DNA from: Epiperipatus broadwayi
Taxonomy: Eukaryota > Onychophora > Udeonychophora > Euonychophora > Peripatidae
NCBI GenBank assembly: GCA_028023455.1
Contig: JAQFVV010012491.1
Span: 62,001 to 126,000 of the forward strand
Direction of reading: 5' to 3'
Length of the DNA stretch: 64,000 nucleotides
The translations under genes were made by a program, and so were the position numbers. The notes below the pieces were generated by a model that had not been told where the DNA came from, did no database searches, and was given only the letters and a program-made list of their open reading frames with translations. Positions 37,043 to 49,879 of this stretch are shown here, piece after piece (within the stretch, counting starts at the first letter, position 1; the number at the start of each line of letters is the position of its first letter).

Positions 37043-37395
37043 TAATATATAAGGGATTCGAACACGGACTTTCACACGACCCTCAGCTCTTCATACCATC
37101 TCATATTCCTGACCCACCTGATCATACACATGTTGAAAAGATAAATGATCACCAATATACATATTTCATGCTAAACCAACAATCATCAGTTGGTCCAGAT
37201 TACCACCTCCACACATACATATAATTAGTGCTCAGCTTTATATTATAAGATAGTCAATCTTCATACTTTAATGGGCAGCCTTCAAACTACACCAACCCAC
37301 AACTCTTCAGTCATCCATTTCATTGAAAATCTGATGATGGAACATTCAAAACTGAAAATCGTGTGAAAGTCTGAGTTCAAGTCTCTTATATATTA
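37043..37395. mobile_element. 353-bp element with 38-bp terminal inverted repeats
   Basis: 37043-37080 and 37358-37395 are reverse complements at 32 of 38 positions, with outer ends TAATATATAAGGG and its complement. Inside the repeat, the minus strand of the left end reads GTGTTCGAATCC, a perfect-looking tRNA B box. The right end carries GAGTTCAAGTC on the plus strand. No coding content. It could be a MITE with TA-type ends, or two SINE ends joined head to head. Confidence 0.75.
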
Positions 37396-37399
37396 CATA

Positions 37400-39388
37400 A
37401 TATATGTGCAGATGCGTGTAAGCTTGTACAGTGTATTAATTTGTGTAATTAATGTAAATTTTATCTAATTATACAATTATGCTTGATTTCAACTTTTTAT
37501 AACTTTAATAATTTCTATCAGTTTACAAATAATTTGTATTTGTTTGACTTCTTATATATATATTTCAGTATGCACAATTTTCTGTTTCCGTTACCAAAAA
37601 TAATGAAATTTTTTACAAGTTTACTGCAAGTATGAGGGAAATAGAAGTTTATTAAACAAATTATAAATAAAAATAATATATATATAATATAACGGTAAGA
37701 ATTGTCCCTCCATGTAACAAAATCTAGAACATAGGCAAAATAACTAAAGCTGATTGAATCCGGATACTGGGATCCAGAATCCGACCAACATTCAATCCTT
37801 TCACCTCTGCTCAATGATTTAATACCCTACAGATGACATTTCTCAATGTACACAGACATTCAATTCAACCTCGGTCCGGCAGTCACTCAGCGTAAAACAA
37901 AAGACTCATAAATTAACTAATTTAACACTGATTTGGTCAGATATACACACATAAAACTAAGTGATTAATTAAAATATCAATGATTAATTATGAAAATTAA
38001 TAGAATAATTTTCTATAGATATAATGATGTATGTGCAACTAAATCTAGAGCTGGATAAAATGAACTCACGGACAATAAAATATGAAAACAAGTTATAATT
38101 TTAAATATTATTAATTTAATAAAACAATAACAAATAATAAATCAAAACATACAAAATTATATGATGGGAACATGAGATATTACACTCGCAGGCATTATCT
38201 AACTAATGAGATTAATGTTACCTATCTCATTATAAGTGTTTAATAAAGTGTAGTGTGGTATTGGAGTTTATGCCTATATTAATATGCCAAATTTCTAGCT
38301 CTTTTGTAGTCTGCTAGATCATATGGAACTTTATAGCCAAAGTTATATAACTAACTATTAGTGTGTTAACCTAGATTAGGATATACACTAATACCAGATA
38401 AGCATTTAATATAAAAGGAGAGAAAACTGGTTTATGATAGGTTTACCTATGTACTCTATGGCACATATTAAAATATTAATAAAGCAAAAAGGTGTGAATG
38501 GGTCATTATTCATGGGCTTCAGTCTCCAAAGACTCAGTTTGCCCTAAAACTGCTCAACTTGCTACGAATAGGAACATTAGTAGTTCAGGGAGTCGGATAA
38601 GCATTATGAATAATCTAGGTCCTTGTGCCCTAGTTCTAAAAGTGTGTGCTGTAACCCAAACTAAAGTGGATGAGTGTGGCCTCCACCAGCACTTCATCAA
38701 GAATCATGCAGCAAGCAGATAAGTGTACATTGCGTACTTTGTAAGGACACATCCGCAACTTATACATATATAACGCAAATGCGTAAAGTTATATTATCAT
38801 GCCTTAAAATTAGATAGCGTCTATTTGCATATCTATATAATCCAGTTCTCAAATTTAGTATTTCAAATATACTATTTAGGGACTAAATTAATTAGTAACC
38901 TAGTTTAATATTATCACCTGCATCTCAACTTATATAAATCTAAGGAGGGCAAAGCATATTTGCAGGGTGATTAAGAATAAAACATTAAAATATGCTTTGG
39001 CTAGTTCCTATGATGTACAAGTTACATATATAAATAGTTATAATTTGTAACTAGAATTAAACAAACCACGTAAAATAACTAGATAACTGATTATTGTAAT
39101 ATTAATACCCAAAAATTAATCAGTAAAATAATAATATGGTCTCAAAACAGCTAGTGAGACAGAAAAATAATAATTCAATTATTTAATATTTATTATAGCG
39201 AAGATTTGAAATTACCTTTGCAGATCGATAAGCTAAAATTATATTTATAAATACTTGCAGTTTCGAGTCATTTGGCATATTAAATACATATAATATTAAA
39301 ATGATAAAATCATAAAATAAATCAAATAGATTTAGAAATAGTCATAAAAAGGACTGCAGAAAATTATACATTTAAAATAGATTATTAG
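37400..39388. other. Unassigned, partly GC-richer region
   Basis: Patches at 37690-37900 and 38490-38760 are less AT-rich and carry short open frames. One is minus 37518-37814, with RGERIECWSDSGSQYPDSIS; the other is plus 38498-38722, with AQLATNRNISSSGSRISIMN. No family is recognised and no long repeat pair encloses them. An old transposable element is the likeliest source. Confidence 0.3.
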
Positions 39389-39450
39389 AGTTTTACATCT
39401 TAAAAGAGAATTCTAGTTTTACATTTTAAAAGAGAATTCAAGTTTTACAA
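39389..39450. repeat. 26-bp tandem repeat, about 2.4 copies
   Basis: AGTTTTACATCTTAAAAGAG followed by AATTCT repeats at 39389, 39415 and (partial) 39441. Confidence 0.88.
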
Positions 39451-39596
39451 TCGGGCAAGATTTAGCATTTAACAGACTTCTTTGTAGATTTTAGTAAAGG
39501 TGTTTGGGAAAGGCAGATTTAATAAATAGCTAGCTTTTAAAAGAAAGAAATGAAAGTCACAGTTTATAAACAGAGCTCTGAGAGAAAATTTACCAT

Positions 39597-39791
39597 TCAG
39601 TTGTTTCCATTGCAGTTAGTTTCTGGAGCACTTGGGAGGATATTAAGTTGACACTTTTGATGATGATTTAAAGTTAATAGAGATTTTCCACAGGCTGCTG
39701 CTTCGCTTTGCTGGTGTGTGGCATTAGGTTTTATTGGATCACAGTTCTTCTCCATTCCCCAGCTAAGGGCCAAGAGGTGATTTATCACCAT
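39597..39791 (-). other. Unassigned 64-codon open frame in a GC-richer patch
   Basis: Includes HLLALSWGMEKNCDPIKPNA and then SLLTLNHHQKCQLNILPSAP. The patch 39590-39800 is markedly less AT-rich than its surroundings. No homology is recognised, and the plus strand shows nothing better. Confidence 0.2.
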
Positions 39792-39939
39792 TCTACTCGA
39801 TCATTTAGAAAGCAAAATGGCATAGGTTTGGCTTACACCTCACTTATTATATATATGATCTAATACTTGGCAACAAAACTTTTAGTATTTGTACTTTTTA
39901 AACTCTGGCCACCTGTTAATTTTTTTATGAATATGTAGT

Positions 39940-40030
39940 AGCTGAAAGTCCATTTATTTATTTTAGCAAAACATATTTAATAGTTAGAACCAGTAGAAAA
40001 ACTCATTTATTTATTTTAGAAAAACATTTT
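39940..40030. repeat. Imperfect tandem duplication
   Basis: CATTTATTTATTTTAGCAAA and CATTTATTTATTTTAGAAAA begin two similar units about 60 bp apart. Confidence 0.6.
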
Positions 40031-40287
40031 AATTATAACAAGTAATTTAGATTTTGTTTTCCTGCCTATTTTGTTATTAACATTTTATATTTACAAATCA
40101 AGTCCACACTATTTTAGGACCAATGTGTGACCTACTTCGAAAATTGTTTACAAAAATCAAAATATTATTTTGACAAAGTTACTTTCGTAATTAGTAGAAG
40201 ACTAATTTTATAACCATATATGCAGAATAACAGGAAATATATGTATGTGATTTCAATAATACGGCAATAAAATAGGCTAAATCATTT

Positions 40288-40430
40288 AACTAAAATATTT
40301 CTTAAACTAGAAATATTTATAAAATGAATATAAATATCTGTAATATATATGCCAATAATATAATAATTTAAACTAAAATATTTCTTAAATTAGAAATACT
40401 TATAAAATGAATACATATCTGTAATCTATA
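40288..40430. repeat. 83-bp imperfect tandem duplication
   Basis: Units start at 40288 and 40371 with AACTAAAATATTTCTTAAA and continue similarly through TATAAAATGAATA to TATCTGTAAT. Confidence 0.82.
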
Positions 40431-40879
40431 CGTATACTATTAAATTACAGACATACCGCTCACATATATATATATATGTGATTCTGCATATATAATAATT
40501 TAATGTTATTAACATGGGTACTCTGAGAGGGTTTAAACCTGGCATATGGATAGATGTGTGAGAAAAATAAGTGAAATGGGCCGATGGATGAAACTGACCG
40601 TTTCAATATACATATATAAACAACACACAAAATTATTATATTAATCGAGATGAAACAAATTTTAACTTCAGCATTAAAAACACTTTATTCGATTGCAATT
40701 CTATGTAAAAAGGAAAAAGCCTTGGCAACCACTTAGAGTTTAATCAAACCTCCATGCAAATGCAACGATTTTGAATCTTATGTTAATAATGTAAACCTGA
40801 TATATATATACCTAAACATGTAAAATATACAGTGCATGTATTATAATAGAAAAACTGATAAATCCAATGGAAAATAAAA

Positions 40880-41640
40880 TATGGTCATCATTATTATAAT
40901 TTTCAAGTATTGTAGATCAGCTGCAGAATAAAGTCTCTCCAAGTTTAATCATCTCTTCAATCTATAATTTCTCTTTAACACATTACACTTTCTTAATTCA
41001 TTCTTACATCTCACATATGGTCTCTTTCTAGGTCTTTTACAATCTCTTGGGATCCAGCTTAAAACTTTAATTATCCATATATTATCATATCTTCTAATAA
41101 TAAATCCAACCTATCTCCATTTTATTCTCTTAATTCTTTCAATGATTCTTGTTTGTTTTCTCACATATGTATTTTGTTTTTATTCATTTTTGTTACTTCC
41201 AATATACATCTCTCCCTATTTTGTTATGAGTACAACTGTCTGATCGATAAGTAAAAATTAACAGACAGCTATTAAAAACTTTTCTTTTCAAACATAAAGG
41301 CTTAATTCCTTTTAATATTGTTATTTTTAAAGAAAGTATTACATTTAAATGTAATTCTTTGGTTAATTTCATCCACTAAGTTTCTATCTGTATTAATATT
41401 CTGACCAAGATATTTGTAGTTGTTAACTTCTTTTAACTCATCATTATCAATCTTTTTTCTTCTTCTGAAAAATCCATCTGATATTATTTAATCTTCTTTT
41501 AGCATTCATCTTTAATTTTACTTTTTTTTACTTTCAGTTGGTAACTTGCAATATTTCCTGAAGCTCAAAAGTGTTATTTGCAAAAATAACTATGCCATCT
41601 GCAAACTTTAGATGATTTTATAGTAATCTCAGGTATTTTT
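40880..41640 (-). mobile_element. RTE LINE 3' fragment (copy 6)
   Basis: The minus strand carries KFADGIVIFANNTFELQEIL (about 41550-41610; catalytic FADG), the D-N-D-E-L-K-E-V-N-N-Y-K-Y-L segment (about 41405-41455), and the C-terminal R-K-R-P-Y-V-R-C block down to about 40900. The 3' tail region resembles copy 1 but is more eroded. Confidence 0.78.
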
Positions 41641-43760
41641 ATTTTTATAGCTTCACAAGTGAATAAAGTGGGAGAAAATCTAGAAAATAATATTTGACAA
41701 TTAGTAGAAAATCAAATCAATATGCAACAAGAAATAAGAAAATGAGGGAGCTAGTTATAGAAAAAAATAATGTATTTAATGGGCAAGAAAACCACAAAGT
41801 TGAAGGTGATACTATATCAAAAGATAAATGAAATATAGTGATGATTGCAAATATAATAATATGGCTAAAATTTAAGATGAATGTAAAATAGTAAAAAAAA
41901 GCCAATGGAAAAAAAAAGAGTAAATAATTACTCCTCAACTGAGGTGAGAAGTGATGGGAAATATCATTGAGAAAGATGTTAAGAAAAATATGGATAAGGA
42001 AGTATTGGAAAGTTTGTTAATAAAATAAGTAGTTCAATTAAATAGTCAAAGTTTAAAAGAAAATGTTTCAAATATATTTACCAGGTATAATGCATAAAAT
42101 GTTGAAGTGAGAGTGATATCTAATAAGCTTGTGAAGATAAAATTTAAATACTGAAGATAGGTGAGCAAACAAAGTTTATTTGAAATATGTCAGACAAGGA
42201 TGAAGAAAAACATCAGCTATGCAAAAAAATTAATTGTTGACAAATAAAAAGCAAATAAAAGTAATGAAAAATGAAGAATGAGAACTTAACTAGGGAATAA
42301 GTGGAAAATAATAGGAATTAAGAGAAAAATTGAGGCATTATTCCATGTTAGCTATTAAAAACAAATAGACTATCAGTCAATATTTTAAAAAAAATAAGGG
42401 ATAGTTTATTTCAGAAAAATAAACTGAAAGATGTTATATATTTTTAAAAAAATGAAAAAAAATGTAAAATGTTGATAAGCTATAAATGCATTTTAATCGT
42501 CAAGAGCCTGCTAATTAAATGTGAACTTGAAGGAATAAATAATGAGAATTTGACTTAAAATATATATCCATAAATCAAAATTGTTATCCATTGTTTTGTT
42601 TGATCAAAATTATATAATAATCAATGATTTTTACTAGCGCAGTGCCAGATTATTTTCTTCTAAATAAAATTTTAATCAAAATTAGTAAATTGTACAAAAT
42701 TTAAAATAGTATCAAAACCTATAATAAATATCAGAAATTTAATTCCAATACAATAAGGATCATAGAAAATATGGAAAATTATTTTTTACTAAAGAACGCA
42801 AAGAAAGATGGAATGTAAAACATCTTCACTATTTCACCAACGACATATTACATATTCAGTTATATTCATAGAATCATTAAAAAATGAATCCACAATTTAA
42901 AGTGATTTAAGACTTTATGTTAATAGTTATAATGGCTTAATGGCAAAAAAAGGCAATACTTAAAGACACAACCAAATTATAATTAAAATTTAAATAAAAT
43001 CAAATAGGATTTAAATCAGCATATAACACATACGCATGCTGTAACTTTGAATTATTTAATAAATAAAATACATATAAACAGGAATGCTTTTATGTGTGTA
43101 TGCTTACTAAATATAATAATAATATTTAAATCATAAAAATCTAAAAGAATTTTGTTGATTTATTAAGCTAATAAGTGATTTTAATGCAATAATAAATATT
43201 TAAATTTAAAATTATTGTATAAAATAAAGATATATTACATTTATTTTAACATTATTATGAAAAACCAATTAGTGAAAGATTTTATCAATGTTCTCATAAA
43301 CAACAGAAAAAATAAATCTGCCCTAGACTTCGTATTGAAAAATAATACCAATACGCTTCTACTTATAACATCAGTGCTCAAAGTCTGCTTAAAATTATAT
43401 ACAGTATATATTGATTTATCATAGACATTGAAAATGTTTTAAAGACTGGAGTACAATAAACTTTTACATTTATCCATCCAATATCCTGTCAATATTTAGA
43501 TCTTCCACTATAAAAAAATTAAATAATAGTTCAAATGAAGAATCAATTTAAATATTTTAATCTTAAAGTAATGAAATCAATAGGAATGAAAAGCAATGGA
43601 CTGAGAAATAAACAAATGCTAATTACCATCACATACTGACTATAGTAACTTTAATTGAAGATAAAATTTAAATTAAAAAATCAGCACAATTAATAAGAAA
43701 CCATCCAACTTACAGGATGTATTTTTATTTATTTACTTTTGCAAAACAAATGGACACAGT
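41641..43760. other. AT-rich stretch, one possible coding relic
   Basis: At 41680-41800 on the plus strand a frame with one stop reads LVENQINMQQEIRK, then ELVIEKNNVFNGQENHKVEG. It looks like a Lys/Glu-rich element protein, possibly the first ORF of a retroelement or a gag-type segment. Nothing else is recognised. Confidence 0.3.
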
Positions 43761-43764
43761 TACA

Positions 43765-45125
43765 TCAACATGATCATCATATCTTATATTTACACACTCT
43801 GTTAACACAATATCAAATTTTCCCCAAGGAATATTCCCACTTAAAGCAGGACATCAATGGAGAATCCTTATCTAGTGATTACTCATTCATTATCTCCAGG
43901 CTAGTTTCTAGCTTATGGATTTTATCAGTAAGGAGCCTTGAATACAAGAGCACTGCACCTAGATCTTTGGATCTAATGCATCCTTCCTGCAGCCATCCTT
44001 TACAGTTTTAATTATCTATAAATCTATAAACTCAAATTTAAAACAGTAATGTTTTCAACCCAAGTTAACTTTCTTATATAGTCATACAGATATAAACCGA
44101 GTTCAATATCTATATATTTTGGTGTATTTGATTTCTTAATAATCTTAGTCACAAACATTCTTTGAATAGGACTGATATTAAACTACTATTATAATACATG
44201 ATTACCCTTTCTTATGCTTACACAATCTGTTAACAAACAGAGCAGTAACTTTCTCCATGCAATATTGTCACCTAGTAATAACTAGTAATTAATGAATGCT
44301 AGAAGGTTAGTGTATCAAATTCCTATCTAGTTCCTAGTCATCCAATATCCCAGACTAGTTTCTAGCTTATGACTTTCATAAGTGAGGAACCTTACATCTG
44401 AGAGCATGGCACATAGATATTTGGATTTCATGTATCCTTTCAGCAGCCACTTTTTACTTTTTTAATTGACTATAAAGCTATGGATTCAAACTGATAAAAT
44501 CCATAAGCTAAAAACTAGTCTGGAGATATTATATAAATAGGCACTAGATAGGGATTTGAAGTATTAACCTTCTCATATCCATTGTTTTCTATGACTTGCA
44601 CTAGATGACATTATTGTATGGAGAAAGTTGCTACTGTGTTAATAGATTGTATAAACATAAGAAATGATGATCACATGATATAATAGTGGTTTAATGTTAA
44701 TGCTAGTCAAAGGATGATGGTGACTATAATATATTAAAATTAAAGACACCAAAATATGTAGACACTGAACTAGGATTAGGTCTATATGACTATATAAATG
44801 AATTAGCTTGGAGTAAAAACATTATTATGTTTTGAATCTAGCTCATAGCTTAATAATCAATTAAAAAGGTAAAAGGTAACTGCTGGAGAGATAACATCCA
44901 AAAATGTAGACACAATGCTCTCTGATTCAAGGCTCCTCATTGATGAACATCATAAGCTAGAAACTAGTCTAGGGATATTGATTGAGTAGGTACAAGATAT
45001 GGATTTGATGCTCTAATTTTCTAGCATCAATTGACTATTATGACTTGCACTAAGTGACAATATTGTATGGAGAAAGTTGTTACTGTACAAAACAAATGGG
45101 ACTATAGTCTTTGAAATCCAATTAC
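43765..45125. repeat. Foldback family F cluster at 44-45 kb
   Basis: At least four related blocks. Two on the plus strand start near 43767 and 44200 and carry CAGACTAGTTTCTAGCTTAT-type cores and GGAGCCTTG. Two inverted ones run 44480-44690 and 44880-45085, with AAACTAGTCTGGAGATATTA-type cores and ATTGTATGGAGAAAGTTG. The arms at 44200-44450 and 44480-44690 face each other and form a hairpin. Linker sequence with TATATAGTCATA also appears in both directions. Confidence 0.82.
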
Positions 45126-47400
45126 ATTATTCCATCTAACAATGATTTTTCAAAAGATTATAGGACTATTGACAAATACTTGAACTAAATAAATTACACC
45201 CAAAATTAATAACATTTAATTTCTTCATAATAATAAATATAATTTTAATGAGAACGTTTATGAAAGAACTAATCTATTTTAAAATTTTATTTTACATAAA
45301 TGACGAATTGAGTAAAGATATGTAATATTTGTATTGTTTAAGATAAATGTTTATATTTAATTTGTTTATATGAAATAATATTTATATCCAAAATCGGAAT
45401 AAACTTTAATGTTATTCAAGACGTTTATTTATTTTAATTCTTAGCCTATTGTTTTTTTAAAATCTCATTTTAATCCAGTAAAGTTATATAAATAATTACT
45501 ATTCATATAAATAAAATCATGAATGTATTGACATCTTATTTTGACAGAAATAAATATTTAAAATTTTAACATGAGATTGAGAAGAAAAATCATATAAATT
45601 AATAAATGTTTATAAAATTTAACCTTTGTAGAATGCATTATGTATATAAAATCAAACTAAACAAATTATTGCATTTAAATAGGGTTTATTTGGAAATAAA
45701 CTTTAAATTACATACATATGTGAAAATATTCATCAATGGAATATGTAAAACCATTAATAGTAGAATTAACCAAATTTAATTTCTATTTTTTTTGTTTTAA
45801 TGAATGATTTTTAATGGTTGGACTAAAAGTTTATAATTAATAAAGGAATGAAAGGCTTATCATAAAATTTGATATACTGAGGAAGTCAGTAATTAAATAA
45901 CTATTGAAAACAGATTATTGTTTGTTATGGATATGTCAAAAGTAAAAGATAAACTCAAGATTGCTTGAAGATTAAATGTTTTTTTAAAAAAATGTATTAA
46001 AAATGATAGAAGAAAATAAAACTAAGTACAATATATTCAGGTACTTTGAAGAAATAAATATGAGATATAATTTTAAGGCAGGTGGATAACAAAGTACCAA
46101 CAAAGCTTAAATTAAATGTGTTACCTATATGAAATAACCACACAATAATAAAAGAGAATATAGAAGGATCAGTGACTGCAGCTCAGTTATAATTTATTAT
46201 AAAATAAACTTGATGGTTATAGATAAGAAGAAAGTACTCATTAGGTCATACAAAGCAATACTTCTTTGAAAGGCTTACAGTTTGAATTGGATATATGCCC
46301 AATGTTGGTTACCACACTTAATGTTGAAAAATGGTAAATTTGCATCATATTTTTATTATTCAAACATTTATTATACAGACTAGAAATAAAATGTATGAGC
46401 TAATTATTTATAGTATATATAAATGTATGGGGAAATCATTTATATCATATATATATAATGCTTTCTAATAACAATGTTAACTGTGTACACACATTAGCAC
46501 ACATCAAGATACAATCCTATATAGCGAAGTTGAAATGTAAATAATAGTTTAATATATATTGCATGCTGACAAAATAAAAGTCTGTTTCATTTTAGGCAGT
46601 ACATCAGAAGTTAAAATTAATCAAGTAAATTAGTGTTGTATTTATTAATCGGTAAATTTGGGGGGGGGGGGTGAATCTTTGTTATGGTTATTAGTTAGTG
46701 CTTTATGGTGTTTAAAAATGTTTTTTGTCATTTAAATTACTTGTATTAATGCCTTTCTTTGTCAATAAATAAGGGTCATAACTTGACAATCTATTTTTTT
46801 TTCAATTATAATCTAAAGAAAAGAAAAATCAAGTGCTTATCATTAGTTTAGTTATAATTTCCTCAGCCTATCATATTAATTATATATATTTGGAGAGATT
46901 CATGGTCTCTTTGCATTGATAATGGCAATGTTAATGGTGCAAATGGGATGATTGATTGGTCACACTAAATCATTTGCAGTATAGGTTAAGGTTGTTGGGA
47001 AGTACCATTAATGTAGATTTCTCAATATGTGGGCACAATAAACTTACATTCCTGAGAGAAAGATGCATATGATTTTCATAAAAATTGACTCTCTGAGAGG
47101 AAGAAGTCAATTGCATAATAAATGTATGTCCTTAAGAAGGGCTTCTAAATTATTTTTAAGTTGAAAATTGAACATAGTTTGAGCAAGGTATATCTGCAAT
47201 ATAAAACATGGAGTCCAATATATATATATATGGCCAAAGTTTATTGTTGAAAAGGGCAAAAGTGATGGTTGAAGAATGAAAAATTCTCTTGATGAATTTT
47301 TTATTAGAGGATAGGAAGAGAATATCTTTTGAGTTTTTGAAAATATTTGCTCAGGAACTTAGCAAGCTAAAAGTTTCAAAATAATTGGTTCAGGAAGTAT
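45126..47400. other. AT-rich stretch, no recognised element
   Basis: A 12-G run is at 46660-46671. The patch 46130-46330 has weak protein-like sense in one plus frame (SLKGLQFELDICPMLVTTL) but no recognised family. The patch 46900-47300 is somewhat more complex and unassigned. Confidence 0.4.
46660..46671. repeat. Poly-G run (12)
   Basis: Twelve consecutive G between AT-rich flanks. Confidence 0.9.
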
Positions 47401-47403
47401 AAG

Positions 47404-48583
47404 TAAGCCAATAAACATCACATGATCACCATTTCTTATGCTTTCTTATAACTGTTATTAAAACAGGTAAAACTCTTTGTATGTATTGCCACTCAGTGCA
47501 AGCCAGAATAGTCAATGGATGCCAGAAGGCTTGTGCATAAAATCCCCATCTAGTGCATACTCATCCAATGTTCCCAGACTAGTTTCTGGATTGTGGCCTT
47601 CATCATTGAGGAGCCTTGGATCTGAGAACACTGCACTTAAATTTTAGAATCTAATGCAACTTTCAGAAGCCACCTTTAATTTCTACTTAACTACAAAACT
47701 ATGAGTCTCAAATTGAAAACACTATAATATTTTCAATCCAAGCTCATCAGCTTACATAGTCATATAAGTCTGAAATCAGCTCAGTACCTATACATTTTGG
47801 TGACTGGTTCTTTAATAATTATATCCACCACTATCCAATTAGGCAGGATTGATTTTAAGCCAATAAACATCACATGATCACCATTTCTTATGCTTGCTTA
47901 TAGCTGTTATTAAAACAGGCAAAAGGGTTGCATTAGATCCTAAGATCTAGGTGCAGTGCTCTCATATCCAAGGCTCCTCACTAACAAAGACCATAAGCCA
48001 GAAACTAGTCTGGGGATGTTGGATAAGTAGGCACTAGATGGGGATTTTATGCAGAAGCCTTCTGGCATCCATTGATTACTCTGGTTTGCACTGAGTGGCA
48101 ATATGTATAAAGAGTTTTGCCTGTTTTAATAACAGTTATAAGCAAGCATAAGAAATAGTGATCATGTGATATTTATTGGGGTTTAAAACTAATCCTGCCT
48201 AATAGGATAGTAGTGGCTATGGTTATTAAAGAACCAAAGTCACCGAAATGTATAAGTAATGAACTGAGTTCAGACCTATATGACTGTATAAGCTGCTGAG
48301 CTTGGGTTGAAAATATAATGTTTTCAATTTAAGACTCATAGTTTAGAGATTAAAGGTGGCTGCTGCAGTGTTGCATTAGATCCTAAGATCTAGGTGCACT
48401 GCTCTCAGATCCAAGGCTCCTCAATGACGAAAGGGCCAGAAGCCAGAAACTAGTCCAAGGATATTGGATGAGTAGGCATTAGATGGGGATTTTATGCACA
48501 AGCTTTCTCCATTGATTATTCTGTCTTGTGCTGAGTGGCAATACATGTAGAGAGTTTTGCCTGTTTTAATAAAGTATAAGTAA
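47404..48583. repeat. Foldback family F cluster at 47-48 kb, best-preserved
   Basis: One plus-oriented unit runs 47404-47855. A 27-bp start (AGCCAATAAACATCACATGA and seven more bases) recurs at about 47857. From there a palindrome runs to about 48170: the left terminus CATCACATGATCACCATTTC and ACAGGCAAAA pair with the right TGCCTGTTTTAATAACAG and ATAGTGATCATGTGATAT. An inverted unit follows to 48583. The core GCATTAGATCCTAAGATCTA occurs at 47932 and 48373. The plus and inverted units carry the same linker (GACTGTATAAGCTGCTGAGC and its complement-like partner near 47750). No coding content. Confidence 0.87.
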
Positions 48584-49870
48584 GGTCAAAAACATCAAAA
48601 TAATCACAGATAATATGTTTGTGTTTTCATGTTTGCATTGAAGAAGTGCAAATTTAAATAAATTATCAGAAGCACATACCTGATCTTATCAAAAGGTTAT
48701 GTGCACCAGATGTAAAATTTGTACATTTAGTGAAGCAGTAATTAGCAGCAATGTCTTTTTGTATTGCTAGTGCCAATTTTTAAATAATGTCCCAATTCAT
48801 TTTTAAATTTATTAGGTTTAGATCAATATTCTATAAAGGCTAGTCTAAATTCCATTTCTTCAAATCTTTTATTAACTATTCTTATTTTAGATAGGTTCTT
48901 TTGCTTTGATATTTCTGTAATAATGATACACAGTAGCAGTAATCTTTACTTTTTACTCTTCAAGTATTTTTTTCCCACATAGCCTACTCTTTTGCTACCT
49001 TTTTGATCATATTCCATGATTTTCCAAGCTTCTGAAGTTCTGTTTTAGTTTAATTAAGTCATTTTTACTATGAAGTCATTTTTACTATGATATCATCATC
49101 TGATCATTCCAGATTATCTTGAGATTTTAAATTCCATTTAAGAATAAGCACCTAATTACCTGAAAAAGTATTAAACTTTCTCTGGATATTATAAAACTCT
49201 TTAAATTTTTTTTAAAATGTCACCAAAGTTTGAACCTCAGATCATGAATTATTAGGGGCATGAGACCTTTAAGGGAATTAAGCAGAATAATCCTTAATGT
49301 TCAATCCATATATTCTTGTCATACATCTGTTATTATATATGGATGTTCCTATAAAAATGAACATGGCTACTTACCATTATATACTAGCTATTATGATAAA
49401 TTTATCAACTTTAATATCTGAATTGGACATCAATAAACACCACAGAGACTTTTTTCAGGATGCCAGATAGTTAATTCAGATGGATTTTCCTAATAACAGG
49501 AAATATGTAATTTTTTTTTGTGTGTGAATACTTCCTTTTTTAAAATATTTACACTAATAACAGGTAGAAATAAATTATGGCTTTCATATCATAGAGGCTA
49601 CACAAATAACATCAGAGTCAGATAGGTATGGCTAAAGGCAAAGGATACTAAGAATTGTTGGAATATGAAATTAAAATGTCATTCAATAAGACGTTTAATA
49701 AACTAATTGCAATTGTAAACCTTTTCAAGTAAAGAAAGATTACATGAAAAAAAGTCTAAATTAAAAAAAACTCTAAAATTAAATGAGCAATTATTAAACT
49801 TTGTTAAGTTAAAAGAAAAGGATAAACAATTGACTTAAAAATGAGCATGTATTTCTATATAAAGTAAGAA
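48584..49870. other. AT-rich stretch with a possible eroded coding relic
   Basis: On the minus strand at about 48740-49100, successive short frames give FEEMEFRLAFIEY and SKPNKFKNELGHYLKIGTSN. These are protein-like but unrecognised. A 17-bp direct duplication (AAGTCATTTTTACTATG) lies at 49056-49090. Confidence 0.3.
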
Positions 49871-49879
49871 ATATTAAAA

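Noticed and set aside
43739-44011. 90-codon plus-strand frame as a gene
   Set aside because: It falls in the foldback family cluster, and related units do not keep the frame.
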